A stretch of DNA of 24,655 nucleotides from Chara braunii (taxonomy: Eukaryota; Streptophyta; Charophyceae; Charales; Characeae). Within the stretch, counting starts at the first letter, position 1; every line of letters begins with the position of its first letter. The DNA lies in NCBI GenBank assembly GCA_003427395.1, contig BFEA01000060.1, forward strand, positions 2,633,529 through 2,658,183, given 5' to 3'. The position numbers were made by a program, and so were the translations under genes. Below the pieces are notes generated by a model that ran no database searches, was not told where the DNA came from, and saw nothing but the letters and a program-made list of their open reading frames with translations. Positions 1 to 9,860 of the stretch are shown in pieces.

Positions 1-330
1 AAAGTCTGGATCTGGACTGACCCCTTGACTTAGACCAGAACTGGGACTGTGCCTACTGACTTCACTTTCGGACAGGCACAACTCTAAACGAACAGACACA
101 TTTACAACTTGAACAGGCACTTTCCATTGCACGAACAGGTACACTGCCTGCACGTATAGACACACCCTTACCCGAACAGACATGACATACACGTCTCCCT
201 GTGAACAGGTAAGTCTTTTGACAATGCCCTTTGCCTTAGATTTAGATGTGCCTATTGATAGAGAACTTGACCTTTGACATGTTTTCACGTTTCTAAGCCC
301 TGGCAAGATACCTTTTCACAATGCTTTACC
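1..330. repeat. Degenerate ~20-nt tandem repeat array (core 71-212), no gene seen
   Basis: A ten-base core close to GAACAGGCAC recurs at about 71, 90, 111, 133, 153 (degraded), 173 and 203, giving a period near 20-21 bases with variable spacers. The minus strand has an open frame across part of it but nothing recognisable. The rest of 1-330 is AT-rich and holds nothing else I can support. Confidence 0.55.
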
Positions 331-396
331 TTTACAAGGCCCGTGCTGCTCTATTTTTACAAGGCCTGAGGCCTCTATCGGGTAAAGGCCCTTTTA

Positions 397-482
397 CTCC
401 GGACTCAAATGGGCAAACTTGAAGAGATGGCAGGTAACAGGGCCTGCACTCTCCGGACTCAAATGGGCACACTAGAAGAGAT
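397..482. repeat. Direct repeat pair of about 32 bp
   Basis: Two near-identical segments, about 397-429 and 449-482, share the core CTCCGGACTCAAATGGGCA followed by a diverged 12-base tail ending in GAAGAGAT. They are separated by about 20 bases. The function is unknown; this may be a remnant of a tandem array. Confidence 0.6.
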
Positions 483-599
483 CCCACTACTTGAATCTTA
501 CCTTTATCAGATCTTATGTAATTTTCACTATCACGTAAGGGCATAACACTAGGTGATCGCGGGGCAACCCTTTGTGTGCGAAATGCACGCGGACATCGC

Positions 600-619
600 G
601 TAGTACGCCCCCGTACTAC
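600..619. other. Perfect 8-bp hairpin with 4-nt loop
   Basis: GTAGTACG and CGTACTAC flank a CCCC loop, forming a perfect inverted repeat. It lies in otherwise featureless sequence between 480 and 930, where no gene is apparent. Confidence 0.5.
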
Positions 620-936
620 ACATGAACCTTTTTGGTACGCGTTGCGTATTTCATTTTTTGTTTCAGGCAAAAGCTGCTCAGAATTTGACAGAATAATGTT
701 TTCTATCACATACACTTTTTTTGAAAAATTTTCAGATTTTTTTGTAACTTATTTTTCACAAAAGTGCTGCTGCGGGTAGAGTACAACGGAACTGCAACAT
801 GGAGTGCAACCTCTCTACAGCGGAGTACACCGCACATACAAAAAAATCATTTTTTTCGTACGCAAGGGATGCCATGGGCGTTCGGCCCATCTTCATAATC
901 ATCTGCATCGGCAGCGCAAGTACCATCAAAACACAG

Positions 937-1202
937 TCAACAATCGGGGTTAAGAGAATCCCATAACTTGCAATCCCATTCTACGGTTTCCCAAGCACTG
1001 CGAGCAACAGGCTTTACGTTAGCGAAATGATATCTATCATTTTGTGCGGTGATTGCAACCCATCCAGGATCAATCAGATTCTTCCGAAGGAGGATCCATT
1101 GGAGGAGCAGCCAAAAGAATGTGATTTGTGTCTCGTGACTCTCGTCCTTTGGTGGATCTTTTTGTGACGCTGCCCTGTGTTCTTCCTTCTTTTTAGTAAA
1201 TT
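937..1202 (-). CDS. Candidate terminal exon, unknown protein (copy 1 locus)
   Basis: The minus strand is open from a plausible splice acceptor (TTCGATTGCAG ending at 1203) to a TGA at 937, encoding about 87 residues. The last part, with WVAIT, VKPVARSAWETVEWDCKLW and a final SLNPDC, looks protein-like, with five Trp residues. The first third is Lys/Glu-rich. I do not recognise the family. It lies downstream, on the same strand, of the candidate exons at 1414-2046 and 2358-2891, so it may be the 3' exon of that gene. Coding status and splice sites are inferred. Confidence 0.35.
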
Positions 1203-1413
1203 CTGCAATCGAAGATATATTATGTAAATAGTTTCTAGTTCTTAAGACAGTGCTGCTATAATCGTTCATTAGCAATCTCGGAGACAATTAACATATGCCT
1301 GATAGGCATGGGTATGCATACTATACTATGCGAAGATCAGGTATCTTTAGGACAACGGGCACGTCGCACTGGTTTTCCTTGAACAAACTTGAGTCCAGGT
1401 TCATCGTCAAGTG

Positions 1414-2046
1414 TTACCCAATCACTCGCTTCTTTATCTTCTGCAGGACGGATCTCTCCAACGAAACCTGCCAAACAAGAAACTCCTGTTGAGTGAGGGT
1501 GGGGGTGGGAATGTCTTCAATGATTTTCAAAGTCGACTCAATAGACTGGAGCATCCGGCGGTGGGCTGCCAGGGAAGGCGCTCTTATCACCCCACCTGGT
1601 AGCAGATGTTCAGCGCACTTAGGATCATACTTGAGTGAAGTTCCTAGTCGTCGTAGTTGGTGGTGACGGGAGCGCAAGGGGTGGTTCCTGCACTGGTTGT
1701 CGTTGTTGAGGACAATCTCGTACAAGGTATCCGGTCCGTACAGAGGTACGATCGGTTCGTGGATCATAACTCCATCCAGCAGGAACAGCCACAGTTGCAG
1801 CCAAAAGGAGCGGGAATGGCGGCCAAGGGAGGGGGAAGTGTAGTGGGTGCTTATGCTGGAACAAGGGACAAGGCAGGCTGCGACCGCGACGCTTACAGTT
1901 GGAAGCTCTGCGAGGCGAGATAGCCGCAAGGGGTGGTCCCTGCACTGGTTGTTGTGGTTGAGGACAATCTCGTACAAGGCGTCCGGTCTGTACACAGGTA
2001 CAATAGGTTCGTGGATCAGGACTCCGTCCAGCAGGAACAGCGACAA
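1414..2046 (-). CDS. Candidate exon region with internal duplication, unknown protein
   Basis: This minus-strand frame is open for 210 codons and contains two versions of a ~40-residue segment beginning LFLLDGV and containing IHEPIVP and LYEIVLN. The two differ mainly by conservative residues (M/L, L/V, D/N) and third-position changes, which favours this frame over a competing open frame at 1625-2353. The C-terminal part (PKCAEHLLPGG ... QQEFLVWQVSLERSVLQKIKKR) looks like ordinary soluble protein. A good splice donor (ACT|GTAAGC) follows the upstream unit near 1890, and another possible donor (GTAACA) follows the end of the frame. The unbroken 210-codon frame may therefore be partly intron. 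The family is unrecognised. It lies between the 2358-2891 exon and the 937-1202 candidate exon. Confidence 0.4.
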   Translation of the reverse strand: MSLFLLDGVLIHEPIVPVYRPDALYEIVLNHNNQCRDHPLRLSRLAELPTVSVAVAACLVPCSSISTHYTSPSLGRHSRSFWLQLWLFLLDGVMIHEPIVPLYGPDTLYEIVLNNDNQCRNHPLRSRHHQLRRLGTSLKYDPKCAEHLLPGGVIRAPSLAAHRRMLQSIESTLKIIEDIPTPTLTQQEFLVWQVSLERSVLQKIKKRVIG

Positions 2047-2138
2047 TTGCAGCCAAAAGGAGCGACAATGGGAAGGGGGAAGTGTAGTGGGTGCTTATGC
2101 TGGAACAGGAGACAAGGCAGGCTGCTACCGCGACGCTT
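1674..2138. repeat. Tandem duplication: units 1674-1894 and 1926-2138
   Basis: Two ~215-bp units, roughly 90% identical by eye, run from GCAAGGGGTGG to CCGCGACGCTT and are separated by ~31 bp. The intervening bases (TTGGAAGCTCTGCGAGG) reappear near 7540 in the second gene copy, so the linker is the ancestral neighbour and one unit was added. Unit 1926-2138 is slightly shorter because of small deletions. Confidence 0.8.
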
Positions 2139-2357
2139 GTGATGCTCAACCTCACGCCCTGTCCTGTCTTCCAGTCGGAGTTGTGTTGTGAGGAAAGGGC
2201 CCTGAAAGACAGTGGGAATGGGGTGTGCCAAGGATTTTTGGGATATTGAGTGTGGGGACTCAGACGGAACTGAAATCCCCCCCGTGGTTCCGGTTTAATG
2301 AGAATGGGTTTCTGTCCCGCGGGAAAGAAACAAGCGCCACTGTTTTCAAACATCCAT

Positions 2358-2891
2358 TCAATCCAAGACGTATCGCTGTACTTTCGTGCGTGCTACCGGC
2401 CATCTCTTAGAATGAAAGGGCGAACGAATGCATGTGGGATCCCGTTTTCGGATCAGATCCCGGCGTCGCTCATTGCAAAACTCAGAGTCTGGCGTGGAGG
2501 GCCTCAGCCTAGTCGCTCGTTCCTTGTGTTCGTCCTCGCCACGTGTCCGATAGTGGAACCCCCTTTTTCGATAGCGCTCTATGCGGCAACACTCACTGCA
2601 CAAAGTGTTGGGCCAATGGGGTGCAACTGCCATCCACGGAATGAGAATCAACTCATTAAACGGCAACAACAGTGAATAGGGGGGAAAGTGAGTGTCAACA
2701 ATGACAAAACCAGCACCTACAAATCTGGAACATCTCGTCTCTAGTGGAAAGTAGTATCTTCTGCCGATCTTGGCGACGGCTTCCCGTACGTCCCACTCGC
2801 ATACACGTGTCCTTTCCTCATTATAGGGGAATGTTCGAGGTGGGGGTGCGGAAAGTCGGCATCCGGTGGGATTGGAATGTTCGGGCCACAT
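2358..2891 (-). CDS. Conserved unknown exon, copy 1 (177 aa)
   Basis: This is an intact frame of 177 codons. It has a Pro-rich start, then FPYNE, VCEWDVREAVA, GRRYYFP, GFVIVDTHFPPYS, LLPFNELI, a CxxC pair (TLCSEC), RGFHYR, EDEHKERATRLRPST and RKRD, ending in YVLD-stop. The same protein with the same stop position is encoded at 7851-8384, and differences between copies fall largely at third codon positions, so the frame was maintained by selection at least until recently. I do not recognise the family. The CxxC with nearby Cys and His could bind metal, but this is inference. The frame stays open upstream of the Met for a further ~18 codons, so 2891 may not be the true start and this may be an internal exon. 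Confidence 0.65.
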   Translation of the reverse strand: MWPEHSNPTGCRLSAPPPRTFPYNEERTRVCEWDVREAVAKIGRRYYFPLETRCSRFVGAGFVIVDTHFPPYSLLLPFNELILIPWMAVAPHWPNTLCSECCRIERYRKRGFHYRTRGEDEHKERATRLRPSTPDSEFCNERRRDLIRKRDPTCIRSPFHSKRWPVARTKVQRYVLD

Positions 2892-3378
<487 letters not shown>

Positions 3379-3701
3379 AACGGCGGATATATAGCTTGAT
3401 AGGAGAGGGAGAGTAAAGACAAAGGAAGCGTAGTAAGAACACAAAGTAGATCAGAGGACCGAAACCAGCAATCTGCCATCGACTTAACTTCCCAAAAGAA
3501 TAAGAAGAATAGAAGATCACAGGTGTGCAAGCCTTCTGCTCTCTGACTATGGGCCCAGGCCATACAACCTCTCAATCACGAGCACATTTCCATACCCTGG
3601 TACTACATACCAACCACCACACCACAACAATTGTCACCCCGCCAACTCAGCTCCTACACCAACTTGCGCAGATCCCACAGTTCGTCGCGGTGTCGGCACG
3701 A

Positions 3702-3719
3702 ATACCCTTACAAGGGTAT
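3702..3719. other. Near-terminal palindrome of repeat A
   Basis: ATACCCTT-AC-AAGGGTAT forms an 8-bp perfect inverted repeat 11 bases inside the start of repeat A. The matching site in repeat B (17091-17108) is the same palindrome with one changed base on one arm. Confidence 0.6.
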
Positions 3720-4617
3720 CCGCCCTGGTTTTTGCATGTGGCAGAAAATAGGCTTGGTTTGGAATTTAAGTATTCCGCGCGAGGCGCGGCTGCGTCTGTG
3801 GGTTACGACAGCTGGATGGTTGACTAGAATAGAGAGTGTGTGGGCGCGCAGACGTTTGAGGCGCGCGTGATCTTCTTATTTATTGATGATTGAAGGGTCG
3901 GCGTGATCGCCGACCAGAATTTTTTTTTTTTAATTAAAATAGGGATTAAAAATATTACGCTTCGTTGACTGATGTGCTTGCCTGTGACCCGTGCGTACGT
4001 GCGGAGGACGGCATCGACAGCAATGTGACTGCTGAAGGCGTTTTGGTAGTTTGGCGCGTCGCGTAGTGCCCGTTTATTCAGGCGTCCGCCAGAGCTAGAC
4101 CCAGACGCGGGCCTAGCATTATTGGTTACGGAGTTGGAGTTCATCTGAGGCGTTTAGGGATCGTGATCGAGCGGCAATGACGCGAGCGTATCAAAGTGGC
4201 GAGGAGGAGCCGCGGGGTTGAGAGCGGGAAAGGCTATCCCCCGTGGTTTTGCGGTCTACGGGGTTGCGCGACAGGATCAAGGGCGGCTTTTGAATTTTCG
4301 TGGTTATTTTTTATTTTTTTTGTTGTTAATTGTCTTTATTTCAAATGCGGCAGGGCAGCGCGGGGTGTGTTGTAGTCGCAGGAAACCCCGTAGCAGCCAC
4401 GCTTGTGCTCAAGCCTCTAACAAGGGAACGTGGGGGAACCGTATCGGTCCCGCGCCGCACAGCAGCCTCTTACCTCAGGTTCCCACCTGGACATCTGCTA
4501 CTACCACCAAGACTGGGTCCGACCCATTCAGACCCGTGCGTAGGCCTGTAACAGGCCAACACCTGCGGCACAATGTTCAACAGGTCGTGTGGGGCTTGCT
4601 CGCTGGGAGTCCGAGGA

Positions 4618-4772
4618 GGTAGGGAGCCTCGCCTGAGAGGAAACGGGCCAGGGCAATCTCAGTGGAGGCCCGTAGCAGCACTGTGCGAGTCGCACGACGG
4701 ACTCCGGTATAGGGGCGGAAGACTAATCGAACCGCCTAGTAGCTGGTTCCGCCGGAGTTTCTCTCAGACATC
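4618..4772 (+). pseudogene. 25S (LSU) rRNA fragment, sense, diverged
   Basis: The stretch matches the part of plant 25S rRNA that runs from GCCTGAG through GTGGAGGCCCG to TATAGGGGCG, AAGACTAATCGAACCG, CTAGTAGCTGGTTCC and GAGTTTC. The central ~70 bases (4700-4770) are nearly canonical. The 5' part is more diverged and contains an insertion around 4680-4700. Only this piece of domain II is present, so it cannot work as an rRNA. It lies inside repeat A in the element's sense orientation, at about the place where repeat B carries U6/U2 sequence. Confidence 0.85.
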
Positions 4773-5106
4773 GTCGGGGTGCCGTAGTTGGGCTCGACAG
4801 GGCGGTGTTTGCTCTAGCGCAGTGGGCCGCACGTTGCCGGGCTGCGCAGAGCTATAGGAGCGACGCTGCGCTAGCAGCAGCGAACGACAACGCAGCGGAC
4901 GACGGGCGGTAGGCCGGTGAGGTGCAAACAGGGATGAATCAGGACGAACTTTCGCGCCAGGTCCATTCAAAGGAAGGGTAGTCCTCATTCGTTGGAAGGG
5001 GCGATTGAGGGGACAAAGGGGCAGGTAGTTGTGTCACAAGCTTAGTAGGTGCAATAGGCGGGGAGTGCCGGGGCAAAAATGTGCGGCCCGCTGGGCCAGC
5101 TGTCCG

Positions 5107-5168
5107 TCGGATTTGGGTATAGGGGCGGCGGGGTAGACGAATCGTTCAGCAGTAGACTTCTCTGAAGC
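5107..5168 (+). pseudogene. Second, more degraded 25S rRNA fragment
   Basis: TTTGGGTATAGGGGCG is followed by scrambled but similar sequence (TAGACGAATCG, AGTAG, GAAGCTTC). It resembles the same 25S segment as 4700-4770. Its first 15 bases are closer to canonical than in the first fragment, so it is probably an independent or older duplicate, not a copy of the present first one. Confidence 0.45.
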
Positions 5169-6261
5169 TTCTGTGTGGGATAGCTATGAATGGCGGGCGG
5201 TCAGACCAGGCGGGTCGTTATCCAGAGTAGCGTTACTACAGTAAAGGAGGACGGGGGTCGACTATTGTCGATTGCCGAGCTAAGCAGAGGAGGTCGACGG
5301 AGTAGTGTCGGGCACGAAGGCAGGCAGCGACTGTGCGGGCGTTGCTAGACTAAAAGGAACGCATCAAGGAGTAGGCAACATGAGGGGACGATAATGGCGA
5401 ACGGGAGGTAGGGAGCACTTGGGTGCCCTCCTGCACTAGGTGCATTCGCAAGGCGGAGGAAGCACGAACGGGCAAGAGAGGGCAAGCGGAGCAAGCAGGC
5501 ACAGCGCAGCCGGGGCGAGTTGAGAGCCAGCGGGGCGACGCAGTGAGGGCAGGGCGAAGTAAGCGCAGCTAGCGACGGGGCACTAAGGCGGGGAGCAGAC
5601 GCAGTTGAAGGGAAAAATGTATCTGGACGGGCGGTCATGGTAGGGGCGCGCGGAGACAGAGGGGAAAATGGCGAAGACAAGCTCTAGCGGAACACTAGCG
5701 GACGAGGTGGAGGGAAAGAGAAAGCGGGAGTGTTGAGGCAGCGGGCGCATCAGTGAGTGGGGTGAATGAACTTGGACGGGAAACAACGCCGGGTGCAGAC
5801 AAAGATGGCGGAGTCGAAGGAAAGAAGCATGGCGGAGGGAAGGAGACATAGCTCGCCCGTTCCATAACGGAATCGGGCGAGGTAAAGGCCAAACTTGGGG
5901 TTTCAGCCCATGGCGACCCGAAATTCGACGTTAGTTTTAGGTGAGAGTTAAGAGTAAGAGGAGGGTAGTGAAAGATTGTGTGCGCGGGCTATGGCGGAGA
6001 GGAGGAAAGTGAGGAGAAAAAGTTGAGCGATTCGGTAATTTCTAAACCGATTTTGATCGTTCAAAAAGCCTTTTTGAGGTTTAGATGGCGGGCGAACGTG
6101 CTGGTAAACTCTGATTTCGAGATGGAGCGATGGATTCCAGGGCACAGGGAGTGAAGGCTGCGTGAGGACCAAGAGACTGTGAAAGGCAGGATGAACCTAC
6201 CCGCGTTTTAGCGGAAGGTTCATTTTGAATTTGCCCAGTTTATTGACGAAAAGAAGGGAAG

Positions 6262-6488
6262 GAGGAAAGAAGGGAGGTGACAACTCCCGTAAGGTGGAGG
6301 TAAGTCGTGCCTCGCGTAGGCCTTGTCCTGTCGTAGGGGCTCGCGAGAGGTATGGTTGACGCACTCGGCCGGAGCGGCTTGCGGAAGCTCCATGTATATT
6401 CACGACCAGGATTTAGACCAACTCCTGCGTGACGCGACCGGGAGGGTCCCGCGCTGCCTCGTGCGGTGCCGGACCAATGCGCATGACA
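6262..6488 (-). repeat. LTR-terminal fragment related to the 9971 and 23111 LTRs
   Basis: Read on the minus strand from 6488, this matches the first ~230 bases of the LTRs at 9971 and 23111. It shares GCACCGCAC, GCAGCGCGGGACCCTC, GTCACGCAGGAGTTGG, CCTCTCGCGAGCCCCTACGA and CCTCCACCTTACGGGAG. It diverges in the middle (6405-6420) and begins TGTCATGCGC instead of TGTCGGGCGC. It forms the right end of repeat A, which links the two element families. Confidence 0.8.
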
Positions 6489-6561
6489 GCGGCCACCTGG
6501 CACTCAGCCTTGCGAAACCACCGTCGGCTCATTAGGACTTTTCGACCTGCCGTGCATTGCC

Positions 6562-7000
6562 ATGACCTAGCCACGACTTCTCGGAAGTTGGCAGATGGGT
6601 TGCGAGAGAGCTTTTCGGAAGCGCTTGCGGATTTTATAGTTGCGATCAGGGGGCAGCAGAAGGAGAAGCATGGGATAAGCATTGGGAGGGTTGAAGAAGG
6701 AGTTCAAGATGATAGCCCGTGAAAAGCCGTATCGATCCCTCAGGCTCTTCAACCGAGATTACTTCGTGGAGGGAGAAGTTTCTCTCCTTACACGATCAGT
6801 GGCTTCGAGTACCTTGATCAGTAGGGAGTTTCGTTATCGGGATGCAGACGGAAAGTACAAGAGCGCGAAAAGATGCGCGGAGCGGGTCCAAGATTCAGAC
6901 GAGAATGAGTGAGGGTGAAGCACAAGGGAGAGAAGAGATCAAAAACAGTTACAGACGAAGGGAAGAAGGCACGAAGAAGAGGAGAGGGAAGATGGCACGC
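6562..7000. repeat. Direct repeat, copy 1 (partner 9295-9860)
   Basis: It shares with 9295-9860 the blocks CGGAAG(T/C)TGGC, GCGCTTGCGG-TTTTATAGTTGCGA, AGAAGG-GGAGAAG, GGTCCAAGATTCA and AACAGTTAC, with diverged sequence between. The best-conserved block contains a minus-strand TATAAAA (6632-6638). No protein is evident. It follows directly on repeat A. Confidence 0.6.
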
Positions 7001-7540
7001 ATTTTAGCGAGGGAGGGGGTCAGAGGGGGGATTTTGCATATGCCGCGCAAGTGCTAGAGAGAGAAGAAGGGCCTCGAAAGCAGTTGCGTTCCTTCAAAAA
7101 CTATTTCAAGAATGAAATTCAAATGTTATACAAGTGTGCAGATTTGAGTGCGCAAAAATCCTACGTCCATCTAGTTGCATACTGAAAATTCACTGATCTT
7201 TCAAGGACGGGTACGGGAAATAGTTGATGCAAGAAATGACACATCAACGATGACAACGAAAAATTTGTCCGTGAATCCCGGAATTCCCAACCGTCTGACC
7301 AAATTCGCACTGCGCTCTCTAAGGCGCGCGTAATTCCTACGTAAATGCATGAATTCCGAAAAGGAAATGGGAAGGGAAACGTCAACTTGGATTTGGGACG
7401 GCCTTATTGGCCGACAACTTTATGCCTCGGGATACAACAAAAAAGAGTGAGAGGGGGGAGGGAGAGGGAGATGGTTCAACAAAACTTGGGCCCTACGGGA
7501 GATAGTTCCGGTACGAGAAATAGTTTGTCACACGCTTACA
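7001..7540. other. Non-coding interval, nothing recognised
   Basis: Purine-rich sequence grades into AT-rich sequence. Short open frames on both strands show no protein-like composition or homology to other parts of the window. The second gene copy begins to resemble the first from about 7537. Confidence 0.3.
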
Positions 7541-7850
7541 TGGTTGGAAGCTCTTCGAGGCACGATAGCATATGTCAGACTCATGTGATTGTTCTTTGCT
7601 TGCAAAAACATCTGCACGTTGCTTTTGTGTGACGCGGAACCTCAAGCCCTGTGCTGTCTTTCGTTCGGAGTGTTAGGCGTGCGGAAAGAGGCCCAGAAAA
7701 ACAGCAAGATGGGGTGTGCCAAGGATTTTTGAAAATTGAGTGTGGGGACACAGATGAAACTGAAATCCACCGTGTTGGTCTGATGAAGCAAGTCGATTGC
7801 TTTCACGCATCGCAGAATGCGCGCGCGGGCACGGCACAAAAAATTAAAAT

Positions 7851-8384
7851 TCAATCCAAAAAGTATTGTCGTGCTTCCCACCGGGCTACAGCCCGTCGTT
7901 TAGAGCGGAAAGGCTTTGGTACGCTCCGCGTGTCCCGTTTCCGTATCAAATCTTGTCGTCGTTCGCTGGTCAGTTCCGAATCTAACGTGGATGGTCTCAG
8001 CCGCGTGGCTCTTTCTTTATGCTCGTCTTCACTCCGCACACGGTAGTGGAAACCCCTGGACTCGTAGCGCTCAAAACGCTGACATTCGGTGCATAGAGTG
8101 TGCGGCCAGTGGGGTTCTACTGGTGTCCACGGGATGACGATCAACTCGTTGAATGGCAACAATATCGAGTAAGGTGGGAAGTGGGTATCGATAATGACAA
8201 ACCCAGCTTCTACGAACCCTGAACAACGATTTGCCGGAGGGAAGTAGTATCGTCCGCCGATTTGTGCAACAGCTTCTCGTACGTCCCACTCGCATACATG
8301 TGTCCTTCCCTCGTTGTAGGGAAAAGGCCGTGTTGGGACGGGAGGTACAGGAGGCTGGTGCCCGATCGGAGGGTACCGGTCAGC
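7851..8384 (-). CDS. Conserved unknown exon, copy 2 (177 aa open frame)
   Basis: The frame is open from the codon after a TGA (8385-8387) to the same TGA stop as copy 1, giving 177 codons without an obvious initiator Met near its start. It encodes a Pro-rich lead (PPVPPVPTRPFPYNE), then VCEWDVREAVA, GGRYYFP, GFVIIDTHFPPYS, LLPFNELIVIPW, a CxxC pair (TLCTEC), RGFHYR, EDEHKERATRLRPST and RKRD. It is about 70% identical to 2358-2891 by eye, with many third-position differences. Homology continues into the 3' flank (GTGTGCCAAGGATTTTTG near 7720, also near 2226) and beyond. However, the copy 1 segment with IHEPIVP is missing here, so copy 2 appears 3'-truncated or rearranged. Confidence 0.6.
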   Translation of the reverse strand, partial: ADRYPPIGHQPPVPPVPTRPFPYNEGRTHVCEWDVREAVAQIGGRYYFPPANRCSGFVEAGFVIIDTHFPPYSILLPFNELIVIPWTPVEPHWPHTLCTECQRFERYESRGFHYRVRSEDEHKERATRLRPSTLDSELTSERRQDLIRKRDTRSVPKPFRSKRRAVARWEARQYFLD

Positions 8385-8467
8385 TCACATATCAATCAAT
8401 TGTAAAGAACTGGAGACGTCATCAAGAAAAAAAAACGCTCGCGCACCCCACAATCAATCCCTTTCAA

Positions 8468-8470
<3 letters not shown>

Positions 8471-8547
<77 letters not shown>

Positions 8548-8548
8548 C
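8471..8548. repeat. GA microsatellite, imperfect near its end
   Basis: A GA run of about 30 units is interrupted by GAAAGA near 8532 and ends at GAGCGAAAG. It lies ~90 bp upstream of the copy 2 frame on the minus strand, mirroring the GA tract upstream of copy 1. Confidence 0.97.
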
Positions 8549-9294
8549 GAAAGAAGACACTTCATCAGCTTGATCATATAACTAAGGAACCGATCCGCGG
8601 CTCAGGTTTAGTGAGCCAGCGCGACGTTGATCCCAGGCGCCTTGTTTTTCGAGGCCGCCCCGTGGCTCGGCTTCTGATGTCGTGCAGCATAAGGCAGATG
8701 GCATGCGCAATGTATTCATGGCTACAGATCTAAACACTCTTGCATTCTCGGACAAAATCCCGACGACAATCGTCAAATGAACGCAAAAGAGACGCGCATC
8801 TCTATTCATTCATTCACTTTGGAAGGTGCGAAAAATGAGCCATGCACAGGAAAACAAATGGATCACATTGCATAATACACACGCATCCACCGTTCACAAG
8901 ACAAGAAGACGGGGTCCTTGCGTAGGAGGATTACCCAAGAAACTAATGGAAGAGTTCCGGAAGAAATTCTTTCACACAGAAGCATGACGCCGACTCATTC
9001 CCATTCAGGAGAGAGACAATCATTCAGACGCATCATCATTCAAAGGAGAGAGAGAGAGAGAGGTCGAGGGAGGAATAGTCAAAATAGAAGAGGAAAAGGT
9101 CCGGAAAGAGACAAGTTCGGCGTTGTACACTCACGCCAGAGATAAAGATCCGCAACAACAAAGGCGCATTCGTCGTTAATTCCAGTATGGCCCTGGGCCA
9201 ATCACTCACTCAACTCCAATCATCGATCCTCATACCCACATCGACGGTCCCGGCCGCCGCGTGCTAACTCCCACCACTGCGATCGTCACCCCGC
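8549..9294. other. Non-coding interval, nothing recognised
   Basis: It contains a short hairpin (GGCTCA/TGAGCC, 8599-8617) and a small GA tract near 9045-9062. No coding frame or RNA gene can be supported. Confidence 0.3.
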
Positions 9295-9860
9295 TGTCGT
9301 AAACTTGGCCACTGCTTCCCGGAAGCTGGCTTAGGAGTCGAGAACGTAAGAGAGATTTGCAGGCGCGCTTGCGGGTTTTATAGTTGCGAGAAAGGAGATA
9401 GAAGGGGGAGAAGGCGTCGATAAGACTAAGGTGTAAGAGGAGAAGCAGGAGGAGAAAAATTTGAGAAGAGTGCTCCGTGACCGCCATGTTGATCCCTCGG
9501 AACTCAAGGTTCGACCAATCAGATACGTCGCGCAATAGGAAGATCTTATTGATCCACGCACCTGATTGGCGAGCGGGAGTTATCGACGGATCGACTGGGC
9601 GTCGTGCGTTGGACTAAGAGGGTGAGGAGAGAAAAAGGCGCGAGAAGTAGCGCAAGATGGGTCCAAGATTCAAATGATCAAGAAAGGGAAATGGGCGCGC
9701 AAAAAGCAGAGCAGGAAAGAGAGAGAGAGAGAAAATAGTTACGGGGAGAGAGAAAGAGGAGGGAGAAGGGGAAGGGAGCGAGGGAGGAAGCGATGCGGGG
9801 GACATAGAGGAGAAAGCTCTGCATACGTGGCGCCGTGAACAAAAAGAAAGAAAAAGGCAC
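9295..9860. repeat. Direct repeat, copy 2 (partner 6562-7000)
   Basis: It contains the same blocks as the partner copy, including GCGCTTGCGGGTTTTATAG with the minus-strand TATAAAA at 9376-9382. It is expanded by GA-rich sequence near 9715-9735. It ends ~110 bp before the left LTR, so the retrotransposon sits next to this repeat. TGGCGCCGTGAAC near 9829 resembles a primer-binding site start, but there is no LTR directly before it. Confidence 0.6.

Larger units (their letters stand above)
3691..6488 (+). mobile_element. Repeat A: LTR-like TG...CA repeat carrying 25S rRNA sequence
   Basis: The left boundary, TGTCGGCACG, is set by where homology with repeat B (minus strand, starting at 17119) stops. 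The right boundary, GCGCATGACA, is set by homology to the end of the retrotransposon LTR in this window. GCGG occurs immediately outside both ends (3687-3690 and 6489-6492) and may be a 4-bp target duplication. Shared A/B landmarks are a near-terminal ATACCCTT/AAGGGTAT palindrome (3702-3719), a GGTCGGCG...CGCCGACC block near 3900, a GGGGGATAGCC block near 4240 (minus) and a purine-rich stretch at 5800-6000. It has no credible protein of its own. It may be a solo LTR or a non-autonomous element; the identity is inferred. Confidence 0.5.

Noticed and set aside
5345-5892. Overlapping minus-strand Ser/Pro-rich open frames
   Set aside because: Composition follows the purine-rich plus strand of repeat A, the frames are not maintained in repeat B, and no domain is visible.
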